DNA of 53,786 nucleotides from Bacteroidota bacterium (GCA_013288385.1 JABDBZ010000006.1:1-53786), one strand, 5' to 3'; numbered from the stretch's first letter, positions 35,375-43,819 are shown. Notes: generated by a model from the letters alone, not told the origin. Program-made: numbers and translations.

Positions 35375-35533
35375 AATGATAGTATTAATAGACATACAGG
35401 TTAACATTATATAGCTTAATGATTAAATTGGCGCAAATAGTTTTCATTTGTCTTCACTAAAAAATTGTACCTTCAAACCTATTGAACAGCTCTCAAAGAA
35501 GCAACACATTCAAATTTTACAAAAATAAATCTT

Positions 35534-36373
35534 ATGATAAATCAAATTCACCCTTGCTTATGGTTCGACGGAAAAGCTAAAGCCGCCGCAGAGTTTTATT
35601 GCTCACTTTTTAAAAACTCAAAAATAACTGCTGATACACCAATGGTTGTCACGTTTGAATTGAATGGAAATAAAATTATGGGGCTCAATGGTGGACCTAT
35701 GTTTAAAATCAATCCATCTATTTCATTATTTGTAACCTGTACATCAATCAACGAAACAAATGAATTGTGGGAAAAATTAATTGTTGATGGTAAAGTATTA
35801 ATGCCAATAAATAAATATCCATGGAGTGAAAGATATGGCTGGCTCGAAGATAAATTCGGATTCACCTGGCAAATCTCGATCGCAAATGCAGGAGATGATG
35901 CTGAATTAAAAATAACACCTTCTATGTTATTTACAAGCAATCAATTTGGTAAAGCAGAAAACGCAATTAATTTTTATAGTTCTATTTTTAATAATTCTTC
36001 AACCGAAATATTGATGCATTACCCGGCAGGAGATGCAAATGCTGGTAAAGTATTGTATTCAAAATTTAAATTAGATCAGAAAGATATTATTGCAATGGAT
36101 GGGCCTGGAGTTCATGAATACACATTTAACGAAGCAGTTTCCTTTATTGTGGAGTGTGAAACTCAGCAAGAAATAGATCACTATTGGAACAAATTGACAG
36201 AAGGCGGACAAGAAAGTATGTGTGGATGGTTAAAAGATAAGTTTGGTGTTTCATGGCAAATTGTTCCAAAAATTCTTGGTAAATTAATGTCAGACCCTGA
36301 AAAATCACAAAGAGTAATGCAAGCCTTTTTGCAAATGAAAAAGTTTGATATTGAGACATTGCTTAAAGCATAA
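35534..36373 (+). CDS. Two-domain VOC protein (3-dmu-9_3-mt type)
   Basis: A 279-residue fusion of two PhnB-like VOC domains. The first (1-130) starts INQIHPCLWFDGKAKAAAEFY and ends YGWLEDKFGFTWQIS; the second (131-279) has SMLFTSNQFGKAENAINFYS-like residues and ends MCGWLKDKFGVSWQIVP, followed by the common tail VMQAFLQMKKFDIETLLKA. Family members are annotated as demethylubiquinone methyltransferase-like, without proof of that activity. It is not related by position to the single-domain VOC gene, though both lie in the accessory patch. Confidence 0.87.
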   Translation: MINQIHPCLWFDGKAKAAAEFYCSLFKNSKITADTPMVVTFELNGNKIMGLNGGPMFKINPSISLFVTCTSINETNELWEKLIVDGKVLMPINKYPWSERYGWLEDKFGFTWQISIANAGDDAELKITPSMLFTSNQFGKAENAINFYSSIFNNSSTEILMHYPAGDANAGKVLYSKFKLDQKDIIAMDGPGVHEYTFNEAVSFIVECETQQEIDHYWNKLTEGGQESMCGWLKDKFGVSWQIVPKILGKLMSDPEKSQRVMQAFLQMKKFDIETLLKA

Positions 36374-36423
36374 AAAAGAAAAGGTTTGTGATATAAATAT
36401 AAAAACAACAAAGTTGTTACAAA

Positions 36424-37374
36424 TTATTTTGCCAGCACTAATCTCTGTGTAGTTAATTTTCCATTATTAATAAGATTAACTAAATATACACCATTAGATA
36501 ATTCATTTACATTTACAGGAATTTGATATTTTCCTTCGTATTGATTTTGAATATTCACAATGGTTTTAAGCAATGCGCCATTGAGATCATAAATATCAAT
36601 TCGTACATCTGCTCTTTTTGAAACAACATATTTAATTGTAAACTCACTATTACTCGGATTCGGATAAACTGTAAAATCTGTTTGCTTATATAATAAAGTA
36701 TTACTCAAATTTTCTTTCGGATCAATTGTTTTTGAAGAATCGGAAAAGCTAATTTCGGTTGAATCTTTTTGAGGAATAAAAATTGTCATTTGTCCCATGA
36801 TGCTTACAACTCGGTTAGAATCAATCTCAATTAAAGGCGTTTCATCAATGGTTGGTATTTCTCTCATACTAATTCCTCCATTCACATGCCTTTCATTAAA
36901 ATCAATCGTTGGTTCCAAATTTTGTTTTTTAATTGGTGCTATCGTTTCTGTATCTATTGATTGAATTGGTGCAATTGGCTCACCAGTAATTGTATTTTCA
37001 GGTTTAGAATTTACTATTTCAATTCCATCTACCGGTTTGTTTTTATGATCGGTGCAACTAAATAAAACTGTTCCAAAAACTAAAAACAAAGCAAGAGCAA
37101 ATGTTTTAGTTGAACTCATGTTTTTCGGAAGGTCGTTAAAATCAACACGGATATTTAATGGTCTGTTTATTTGAGTTTTCTTAAAATGTCCACATACTTG
37201 TTGATCTTTATGGGCAAGTAATATATCCCTAATTTCAAGATCTGTTTTATTTGAAAAATCAATTACCGATTTATTGCAAGAGTTACAAAATTTGCCTTTA
37301 GCATCCGGTAACATGGCATTCCAGTCTTCATGACATGGTTCTGGAATGGTTATTTTATAGGTTGAATTTTTCAT
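36424..37374 (-). CDS. Bitopic protein: Cys-motif N-terminal domain, TM, T9SS-like C-terminus
   Basis: A 316-residue protein with an N-terminal Bacteroidota domain (ITIPEPCHEDWNAMLPDAKG, then KFCNSCNKSVIDFS and QQVCGHF, suggesting a metal-binding Cys set), one central membrane segment or signal anchor (TFALALFLVFGTVLFSC, about residues 92-108, with a lipobox-like end), an acidic linker, and a C-terminal T9SS-like sorting domain (YPNPSNSEFTIK, GVYLVNLINNG, TTQRLVLAK). There is no ordinary signal peptide at the start. A CATCTC/GAGATG hairpin (37380-37400) lies just before the ATG. Function unknown. Confidence 0.75.
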   Translation of the reverse strand: MKNSTYKITIPEPCHEDWNAMLPDAKGKFCNSCNKSVIDFSNKTDLEIRDILLAHKDQQVCGHFKKTQINRPLNIRVDFNDLPKNMSSTKTFALALFLVFGTVLFSCTDHKNKPVDGIEIVNSKPENTITGEPIAPIQSIDTETIAPIKKQNLEPTIDFNERHVNGGISMREIPTIDETPLIEIDSNRVVSIMGQMTIFIPQKDSTEISFSDSSKTIDPKENLSNTLLYKQTDFTVYPNPSNSEFTIKYVVSKRADVRIDIYDLNGALLKTIVNIQNQYEGKYQIPVNVNELSNGVYLVNLINNGKLTTQRLVLAK

Positions 37375-37532
37375 AAATACATCTCTTTACAATTGAGATG
37401 TAAAAAATGAAACTTTCCATAAAATAAAATATCAATTTATTGTTTTTTCTTCTAAACACTGATTATTACTACAAAAATAAAAAATGGCGTGGAACTATAT
37501 GCTCCCCGCCACCAGTATTATAGCAAAAATAT

Positions 37533-38108
37533 TTAGCCTTTTTTATGTACAACGCTACAGGTTTCTTCCGACATATTTTCATGTTGTTGTAAAGTAGGAA
37601 CCGAATTAGATGCCCATGTTCTTACGTCATAATCATCACCATCCTTCGCTTCTTTCTTAAATTTGCAAAGTGCTTTTTTATGACCCTTTACCATACAATT
37701 TACATAGGCTTTATCAAAATCTTTACCTTGCTTCTTTACAATTTTATCGTATTTTTTATATTCCTCCGGAGTTAAAATAGTTGGAATAACGATACTTTTT
37801 TTAGCACCCAAAGCCTTGAGCTCATTTATTGCTTTAGTATGATCGTCGATCATATGCTGACCCAAAGTTTTTATTTCAGGTGTTGAAGTATTTGATTGAG
37901 CTAGTTCACCCAATTTTATTTCAAATAAACTTATTTGAGTAGCTTCAGCTATAAATTTTTTATCTCTTTCAGATGCTATTTGTGCATCCACATAACATAT
38001 ACTCATAGCCATTACTAAAGTCATAGCTATTTTTTTCATAGCGGTAGTTTTAATAAAACGCTGCAAGGCACACGCTATATGATTATAGATTTCTAATTTA
38101 GTTTTCAT
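37533..38108 (-). CDS. DUF4142 (ferritin-like) exported protein
   Basis: The frame gives 191 residues from an ATG at 38108 that overlaps the stop of the upstream gene by 4 bp. A second ATG at 38039 gives a cleaner signal peptide (MKKIAMTLVMAMSICYVDAQ) and is the more likely start of the exported product. The mature part is a four-helix DUF4142 domain (KFIAEATQISLFEIKLGELA, TLGQHMIDDHTKAINELK, NSVPTLQQHENM). Role unknown. Confidence 0.82.
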   Translation of the reverse strand: MKTKLEIYNHIACALQRFIKTTAMKKIAMTLVMAMSICYVDAQIASERDKKFIAEATQISLFEIKLGELAQSNTSTPEIKTLGQHMIDDHTKAINELKALGAKKSIVIPTILTPEEYKKYDKIVKKQGKDFDKAYVNCMVKGHKKALCKFKKEAKDGDDYDVRTWASNSVPTLQQHENMSEETCSVVHKKG

Positions 38109-38611
38109 CTGCTGGCGGTTTTTTGTTGGTTCTTTGTTTTTTTAGTTTTTGTTTTATTCGATACACAATTACCATTTTTATCAAAGTAAAGCGGACACGA
38201 TTTCTCCTTGGTATAATAAGTTACGTTTCCTAAATTATCCATAGATCTCCATAAAGTATAATCCTGACCCGGATGATTTTTTGCATAATAGTCTCTGATA
38301 GTTGCAGGATAAGAGTCTCTATCCATTTCATTGTCTGCATGAAGGACATTACTAAACTTATCATACGTAATAATATGATCAAGATTTGTTGTTTGATCTC
38401 TATACTCCGCCGTATAATCATCTCCATCCATTCCCCAGGCAGGGATAACATTTGGATGATCGGTACTGAACTTATTGGTGACAATTACCGGTGCATTTAT
38501 TTCACTTCCTTGTGTTCCGGTTGCGCTTGTGGTAGCGGTTAAATTTGTTTGCGCTATCGACCCAAAACAAGTAAGGGTAAGAGTTGCTATTTTCAGAATG
38601 TACTTTTTCAT
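38105..38611 (-). CDS. Exported hypothetical protein (PepSY-like/BLIP-like repeats)
   Basis: A 168-residue secreted protein with signal peptide (cut near GSIAQ). The mature part has two motifs of the type DHIITYDKFSNVLHADNEM and NHPGQDYTLWRSMDNLGNVTYYTK, as in PepSY-like beta-lactamase-inhibitor-like proteins of Bacteroidota, and a basic tail (KTKKTKNQQKTASR). It is the first gene of the pair with the DUF4142 gene (4-bp overlap). Role unknown. Confidence 0.7.
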   Translation of the reverse strand: MKKYILKIATLTLTCFGSIAQTNLTATTSATGTQGSEINAPVIVTNKFSTDHPNVIPAWGMDGDDYTAEYRDQTTNLDHIITYDKFSNVLHADNEMDRDSYPATIRDYYAKNHPGQDYTLWRSMDNLGNVTYYTKEKSCPLYFDKNGNCVSNKTKTKKTKNQQKTASR

Positions 38612-38752
38612 TTTTCGTGTTTTAATGTGACAATTTACTATAAGAAAATTTTATACCAATTTGTTTCTCTTAAATTTCTGAGGTTAATACAAAATCTTAT
38701 AGTTATTTTTACCCTAGAAAAAACAATATGGGGAAAAATTTCGCCAGTCTTT

Positions 38753-39238
38753 TTACTCAGAGTTATCTTTAAAATATTGCATTGCCATATATGTTGTAAT
38801 AGCACCTCCCACAAAACCTTCTATAGCTACAACTCCTGCAGCACTAATAGGAGAAAGATAATTACCAAACTCTCCATTTTGACGGATAAACATCATAAAT
38901 TTTTCATCTATCATTAAATAAATTGCCATAAAAATCACAAAAGGGATTACGGCAATAACAGTGATTTGCAAACCCATTTTTAACCCTGCTAAATATTCTA
39001 TTCCATTTTTGGCTAATTTGTTGTGATAAATATTAAATGCAATCGCAATCCCAACAAGCAGAATAACAAAATTGAAATACCTGAATGCCAAAACCTGATA
39101 TAAATTAAGCTCTTTCATAATTAAAAAGAAACCAATTAATGAGAGCGAAATAAGCAGCCCTGCCCATAAACATAAAGTTAATTCATATGAAATTCCTTTA
39201 GATGACAGGTTTTTGTGTATTATTTTTTCTGTTTCCAT
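38753..39238 (-). CDS. DUF4199 domain membrane protein
   Basis: A 161-residue inner-membrane protein with four transmembrane segments (about residues 20-41, 50-68, 87-108 and 133-152) and the FRYFNFVILLVGIAIAFNIY block typical of DUF4199. The family is frequent in Bacteroidota and has no known role. It stands alone and divergent from the hydrolase gene. Confidence 0.8.
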   Translation of the reverse strand: METEKIIHKNLSSKGISYELTLCLWAGLLISLSLIGFFLIMKELNLYQVLAFRYFNFVILLVGIAIAFNIYHNKLAKNGIEYLAGLKMGLQITVIAVIPFVIFMAIYLMIDEKFMMFIRQNGEFGNYLSPISAAGVVAIEGFVGGAITTYMAMQYFKDNSE

Positions 39239-39409
39239 TTTGAGATGTTTTAAATTAATATTCCTATTTTCAATATATACTTCAAAAAAAATGCCATGAG
39301 ATTGTGTGTATATTTATTCCCAATATTTCAATTTCTTTAAAGTTTAGTATCTTTATACCTCCTATTTGGGGAAACAGAATTTTAATCCAAACATCATAAA
39401 AACTATTAA

Positions 39410-40432
39410 ATGAAACATCAAAGATTTTTTTTAATTAATCTAATTGTCCTATCAATTACATTTTATTCTTGTTCTGACAAAACTAAAAATGAAGAGGATA
39501 AATCAGCATCCTCATCAAATAGTTCTGACACCATTCAAAGAATTATAATAAAAATGGTGGCTATTGAGACCCCAAAAGGGAAATTTAATATATGGACAAA
39601 AAGCATTGGCAATAATCCATCAAAAAAAATATTACTACTGAATGGTGGTCCGGGCTGCACCCATGAATACTTTGAGTGTTTTGAGAATTTTTTACCGAAA
39701 GAAAATATTGAATTTATTTATTACGATCAACTCGCTTGCGGAAATTCAGATAATCCAAAAGATACATCACTTTTTGATTTAGCACGTTACGTTGAAGAGG
39801 TTGAGCAGGTTCGTACGGCTTTAAAATTAGATACCAGTAATTTTTATTTGTTAGGTCATTCATGGGGAGGAATTTTAGCTATGCAATATGCTTTAAAATA
39901 TCAAAACAATTTAAAAGGTCTGATTATTTCAAATATGATGGCAAGCTGTCCAAAATATGGAAAATATGCGGATGATGTTTTAGCAAAACAAATGAATCCA
40001 AAAGTTTTAGATAGCATACGAATGATAGAGAAAAAAGGAAATTACGAAGATCCTAAATACATGGCATTACTCGAAAAATATTATTACTCTCAACATATTT
40101 GTAGATTACCTAAATATCCTGAACCAGTTAGTAGATCGTTTGATAAAACAAATACTGACTTATATGTTATCATGCAAGGACCTAGTGAATTTGGCATTTC
40201 AGGTAAATTAACCAAGTGGGATGTAAGTGATCAACTAAAAAACATCCATGTGCCTACTCTGGTTATTGGTGCAACTTATGATACCATGGATCCAAAATAT
40301 ATGGAATGGATGAGTAAGCAATTTCCGAAAGGTGAATTTTTGTTATGCGAAAACGGAAGTCACATGTGTATGTATGATGATCAACAAACATATATGAATG
40401 GTTTAATAAAATTCATGAAATCTACTCATTAA
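39410..40432 (+). CDS. Lipoprotein alpha/beta hydrolase, proline-iminopeptidase type (S33)
   Basis: A 340-residue lipoprotein hydrolase (lipobox FYSC). Oxyanion-hole segment LNGGPGCTHEYFE near residue 76, nucleophile elbow GHSWGG near 147, catalytic Asp in TYDTMDP near 290 and His in ENGSHM near 318. This matches peptidase S33, which removes N-terminal proline from peptides. A lipid anchor suggests action at the periplasmic face or the cell surface. Confidence 0.9.
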   Translation: MKHQRFFLINLIVLSITFYSCSDKTKNEEDKSASSSNSSDTIQRIIIKMVAIETPKGKFNIWTKSIGNNPSKKILLLNGGPGCTHEYFECFENFLPKENIEFIYYDQLACGNSDNPKDTSLFDLARYVEEVEQVRTALKLDTSNFYLLGHSWGGILAMQYALKYQNNLKGLIISNMMASCPKYGKYADDVLAKQMNPKVLDSIRMIEKKGNYEDPKYMALLEKYYYSQHICRLPKYPEPVSRSFDKTNTDLYVIMQGPSEFGISGKLTKWDVSDQLKNIHVPTLVIGATYDTMDPKYMEWMSKQFPKGEFLLCENGSHMCMYDDQQTYMNGLIKFMKSTH

Positions 40433-40500
40433 TAAAGGACTTCTTTAAATTTTGTAATCTCAATAGTAGGTCGTAACTTTCTCTACAAATTCAAAATAAT

Positions 40501-41052
40501 ATGGCAACAACTTCAGATATTTCTAAAGGCAATTTTTTAAGATACAATAACGAATTACTTCATGTATTGGAATATGATCACATCACTCCCGGAAAAGGAA
40601 ATACAATCTACTCTTTAAAATGTCGCAATGTAGAAACCGGTAAACAAAGTGAAATTCGTTTTCGTTCAGGCGAAAAAGTTGATATCGTTCGTGTTTCTGT
40701 AGTTGAAATGCAGTATTTATTTACAGAAGGGGATTTTTTAGTTTGCATGAACCAGGAAAATTTTGAACAGGTTCATGTTCCAATGATTTTATTTGGTGAT
40801 ACACTTAAATTTCTTCAGGAAGGAATGATATTGACAATCAAGTTTGATGATAATGAAAAACCATTGAGTGGTACTTTGCCTAAATATGCTGAACTGGTTG
40901 TTACTTATACAGAAGAAGGCATCAAGGGTAAACTTTTAAAACCGGCAGAAGTTGAAGGTGGAATTAAATTAGCGGTACCGTTGTTTGTAACCAATGGCGA
41001 CAAATTAAGAATTGATATTGAGACTTGCGAATACGTTGAACGAGTAAAGTAA
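40501..41052 (+). CDS. efp: Translation elongation factor P (divergent)
   Basis: A 183-residue EF-P that helps ribosomes pass polyproline stretches. The KOW-like N-terminal domain has HITPGKGNTIYS with Lys32 at the loop tip that contacts the peptidyl-tRNA; C-terminal OB domains end VPLFVTNGDKLRIDIETCEY and VERVK. The usual PGVKGDTA stretch reads EEGIKGKLLKPAEVEGG, so it is less conserved than typical Bacteroidota EF-P. No lysine-modification gene is nearby. Confidence 0.9.
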   Translation: MATTSDISKGNFLRYNNELLHVLEYDHITPGKGNTIYSLKCRNVETGKQSEIRFRSGEKVDIVRVSVVEMQYLFTEGDFLVCMNQENFEQVHVPMILFGDTLKFLQEGMILTIKFDDNEKPLSGTLPKYAELVVTYTEEGIKGKLLKPAEVEGGIKLAVPLFVTNGDKLRIDIETCEYVERVK

Positions 41053-41108
41053 ATTCAAAAATTTGCGTCAATTTATCCGTTTTTATTTGCGAAAAAATTA
41101 TTGCATTG

Positions 41109-41549
41109 TTACTTTTTTAATCCGAAATAGATTAATAACACAGGTAATGTTACTGTTACAAATAAAGTAACTTTCGAAATATCAATTTTACTTGTAGAGT
41201 CTAAAGTGTCCCTACACAAACTACATGATTCTACATTTAATAATTTATCATTTTTTGAAAATGTTACAGTCAATGGTACATATCTACCCTCCACTTGCTT
41301 TCCATTTACCGGCTTGGTATTAAAGGCAAGTGTTTTCCGATCCATCACCCTGTACACATAAATAAACGAATTAGTTGAATCATTAAACGCTTTAACTTCG
41401 TATGGTTTAATACCTAAAGTTTCTTCAACTGATGCTTTCGACATTCCAACTTGCAAAGACAGTACTCGCTCAAGTGTAGTGTATTTAGGCGATTGCACAA
41501 TGCATGAAGCTAAAAACAGATAGCTAAATACTATGAGTTTGTTTTTCAT
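41109..41549 (-). CDS. Hypothetical lipoprotein with C-terminal membrane segment
   Basis: A 146-residue protein with lipobox LASC, then a small domain beginning LQVGMSKASVEETLGIKPYE, which resembles the BamE/SmpA/OmlA start (LxxGMsxxxVxxxLG). Two Cys (SCSLC) follow, and it ends with a hydrophobic segment (VTLFVTVTLPVLLIYFGLKK). The combination of lipid anchor and C-terminal membrane helix is unusual. Function unknown. Confidence 0.65.
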   Translation of the reverse strand: MKNKLIVFSYLFLASCIVQSPKYTTLERVLSLQVGMSKASVEETLGIKPYEVKAFNDSTNSFIYVYRVMDRKTLAFNTKPVNGKQVEGRYVPLTVTFSKNDKLLNVESCSLCRDTLDSTSKIDISKVTLFVTVTLPVLLIYFGLKK

Positions 41550-41627
41550 ATATTATTGGCATCAACAAATAAAAACAGGATGAGTATAACCTCACCCCAT
41601 TTTTTCCCTGTAACATTTTAATAAATA

Positions 41628-41873
41628 TTATTGGATCGCACAGTTGATGCTATAATTTCCACCTAAATCACTCGATGTAGCATCGTTTGCATTACATCTG
41701 CTCACCGCTCTCGATCTGGTATCATCATATGTAAAATCAGAATAATCATTTGTAGTACTTCCAGTACCGGTTGTATAAGTTTTTGAGCATTTGCAGACAT
41801 AATTTTTCTTGCACGACATCATGGATGTTCCGATCGATGCTAGAATTACTGCTGATAAAATCACTTTTTTCAT
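41628..41873 (-). CDS. Small hypothetical lipoprotein
   Basis: An 81-residue lipoprotein from ATG 41873; the upstream ATG at 41918 only adds residues before a clear signal peptide (MKKVILSAVILASIGTSMMSC). The mature part has CKKNYVCKCSKTY, a Thr/Ser/Asp-rich loop and two late Cys, so disulfides are likely. It resembles other short Bacteroidota lipoproteins without known function. Confidence 0.7.
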   Translation of the reverse strand: MKKVILSAVILASIGTSMMSCKKNYVCKCSKTYTTGTGSTTNDYSDFTYDDTRSRAVSRCNANDATSSDLGGNYSINCAIQ

Positions 41874-42042
41874 TTTTTTAAATTTTAATTGTATTAATAT
41901 GTCAACAAAGGTGCGCAACAGATTAATTTTATATGTTATATAAATTTTACAAATAGTTACATCATTTACTTGTCTAGCCTTAATTTTTGATAAAATATTT
42001 TTTATCTTTATTTAAAATAATGCAAAGCGAAAATTAAACGGC

Positions 42043-42573
42043 ATCAAAAAAATCACATTCATATTCTTCGTCTTCATAACAGCATTCGCATATAGTCAAA
42101 CTGAAAATTTAAATCAATTAGACGCTGCCGGAAAAAAACATGGAAAGTGGATTGTTTATTTAGGAAAAAATTGGGAAAAAGTAAAAGACAGTTCTCTTGC
42201 CGTTTACTTTAGATATAATATGTTTGATCACGGTGTAAGTATTTATCCAATGGGGCCATGTGGTGGCAAGAATTACAAATTAGAAGTTAAGTCTGACGGA
42301 AAAAATACTTCAAAATTTTTGAGTGGTGAGTATAAATGGTATGATTCAAAAGGACGTTTAAGCTCTATTCACATTCTGGAAAATGGAGAATATATTTCTT
42401 GCAAAGAATTTTATAAAACCGGTGAGGTTGAACAACATTTTGATTATACAAAACAATGCAATGGACAACAATACGGTTGGGTAGTGTATGGTTACGACAA
42501 AAAAGGAAATTTAAAATTTGACAGCTGGATGTGTAAAGACAAAGAAGGTCATTGGCCAAAGACAAGAGGATAA
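42043..42573 (+). CDS. Exported MORN-like repeat protein (probable ATC start)
   Basis: The ATG at 42220 would give 117 residues with no signal peptide. The same frame is open upstream to a stop at 42013, and from ATC 42043 it reads (M)KKITFIFFVFITAFAYSQ, a textbook signal peptide, followed by NQLDAAGKKHGKWIVY. No ATG, GTG or TTG lies in that stretch. The 176-residue protein has MORN-type hairpins (GEYKWYDSKGRLSSIHILEN, YKTGEVEQHFDY, YGYDKKGNLKFDSW). Role unknown. The next gene follows 19 bp later. Confidence 0.75.
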   Translation: MKKITFIFFVFITAFAYSQTENLNQLDAAGKKHGKWIVYLGKNWEKVKDSSLAVYFRYNMFDHGVSIYPMGPCGGKNYKLEVKSDGKNTSKFLSGEYKWYDSKGRLSSIHILENGEYISCKEFYKTGEVEQHFDYTKQCNGQQYGWVVYGYDKKGNLKFDSWMCKDKEGHWPKTRG

Positions 42574-42592
42574 ATAAAAAAATAAAAAAATT

Positions 42593-43246
42593 ATGAAAAT
42601 AGCAGTATTAGGTACAGGAACAGTTGGTGAGACTATCGGTTCTAAATTAGTTGAATTGGGACATTCAATCATGATGGGTTCCAGAATAGCAACAAACGAA
42701 AAAGCAAAAACTTTTGTAACCAAACATAATGGCAAAGCCAATGCGGGAACTTTTTCAGACGCCGCGGCTTTTGGTGAAATTATTTTTAATTGTACTTCCG
42801 GTGTTGGAACTTTGGATGCACTTAAACTAGCGGGAGAAAATAATTTAAATGGAAAAATAATTATAGATATTTCAAACCCTCTCGATTTTTCAAAGGGCAT
42901 GCCACCTTCTCTTTCAATTGTGAATACAAATTCGTTAGGAGAAGAAATTCAAAAAACTTTTCCAGCAACTAAAGTTGTGAAAGCATTAAACACCATGTGG
43001 TGTGGCTTAATGGTAAATCCTGGTTTAATCAATGGCGGAGACCACAATACATTTATTGCCGGTAATGATCCGGATGCAAAACTCAAAGTAAAAGAAATTC
43101 TAAAATCGTTTGGTTGGATCGAAAAAAATATTCTTGACTTAGGTGATATCACAAAAGCGCGAGGATTAGAAATGTATTTACCTTTGTGGTTGAGCATTTA
43201 CGGAGCAACTAGCAATGGCGCATTTAATATTAAATTGGTAAAATAA
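42593..43246 (+). CDS. NAD(P)-binding F420-dependent-oxidoreductase-like protein
   Basis: A 217-residue Rossmann-fold protein. Motif VLGTGTVGETIGSKL at the N-terminus and SRIATNEKA after the second strand (NADP preference), then ISNPLDF near 97 and KALNTMWCGLM near 129 match the Fno-like family of NADP-dependent reductases. The family name refers to coenzyme F420 but many members do not use it; Bacteroidota usually lack F420. The stop overlaps the next start (TAATG). Confidence 0.85.
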   Translation: MKIAVLGTGTVGETIGSKLVELGHSIMMGSRIATNEKAKTFVTKHNGKANAGTFSDAAAFGEIIFNCTSGVGTLDALKLAGENNLNGKIIIDISNPLDFSKGMPPSLSIVNTNSLGEEIQKTFPATKVVKALNTMWCGLMVNPGLINGGDHNTFIAGNDPDAKLKVKEILKSFGWIEKNILDLGDITKARGLEMYLPLWLSIYGATSNGAFNIKLVK

Positions 43247-43605
43247 TGGCTTGGTTATTTTCAGTTCATTGGGTATTGGTTGCTGCCTTGTGGTATTTCA
43301 TAAACGGAGTATTGCATGACTTTTTTATTTTAATAAATCATAAAGGAAAATATGATAGAGATCTACTTCGTTTATTAATGGATGGACATGTACTTATTTT
43401 ATCTGGCGTTGTTGTTTTTGTTTGCTACCTCATGATGCTAAATAAAATTCAATATGGTGGTTTAATAAGTATCATCATTGGCGTCGGAATGCTTGTTTAT
43501 TGCGCCATGATATTTCCATTTCTAAAATCATTCGTAACAATTGCAATCAGTTTTATTCTTATCATTGTTTCTATAAAAGCAATGAGTAGTTTTCCTAGTA
43601 TTTAG
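43246..43605 (+). CDS. Hypothetical four-helix membrane protein
   Basis: A 119-residue, mostly hydrophobic protein with four transmembrane segments (about residues 4-26, 43-64, 70-88 and 92-112). It overlaps the reductase gene by one base, so both are likely translated together. No named family. Confidence 0.7.
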   Translation: MAWLFSVHWVLVAALWYFINGVLHDFFILINHKGKYDRDLLRLLMDGHVLILSGVVVFVCYLMMLNKIQYGGLISIIIGVGMLVYCAMIFPFLKSFVTIAISFILIIVSIKAMSSFPSI

Positions 43606-43626
43606 ATCTCATTTATAAATACAAAT

Positions 43627-43660
43627 TATACCGACGGCGAATATTTAATAATCTAAATAA
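43627..43660 (+). repeat. TATACCGACGGC repeat, copy 2
   Basis: TATACCGACGGCGAATATTT then AATAATCTAAATAA, matching 19183-19222. Here it lies 41 bp before structured repeat copy D. Together with copy D it fills most of the 43606-43910 gene-free gap. Confidence 0.65.
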
Positions 43661-43701
43661 TAGATTTAAAAAAAAATGCGCAAAGTAAAAGTAACGAAGA
43701 A

Positions 43702-43819
43702 GCCGTGTGAGCGATTGTAGTGGAAAGCCCGCAGCGCAGTGAGGACTTGGAATGGAAAGCGCGACCCCGCAAAAAAAATAAAACAGAAAGAGAAAATAAA
43801 ATGCGGGGGCACACCCAAA
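43702..43819 (+). repeat. Structured ~120-bp intergenic repeat, copy D
   Basis: Starts (GCC)GTGTGAGCGATTGTAG, has the GC-rich inner arm AAGCCCGCAGCGCAGTGAGG then ACTT, AAAGCGCGACCCCGC, an A-rich spacer, and GCGGGGGCACACCCAAA. The inner AAG/CTT pair replaces AAA/TTT of copy B, a compensatory change. Confidence 0.85.

Noticed and set aside
37480-37530. TGGCG...CGCCA hairpin as terminator of the DUF4142 gene
   Set aside because: Only five base pairs, large loop, and no T-tract in the needed direction.
42220-42573. 117-residue protein starting at ATG 42220
   Set aside because: It would lose a clear signal peptide encoded in the same open frame upstream from 42043.
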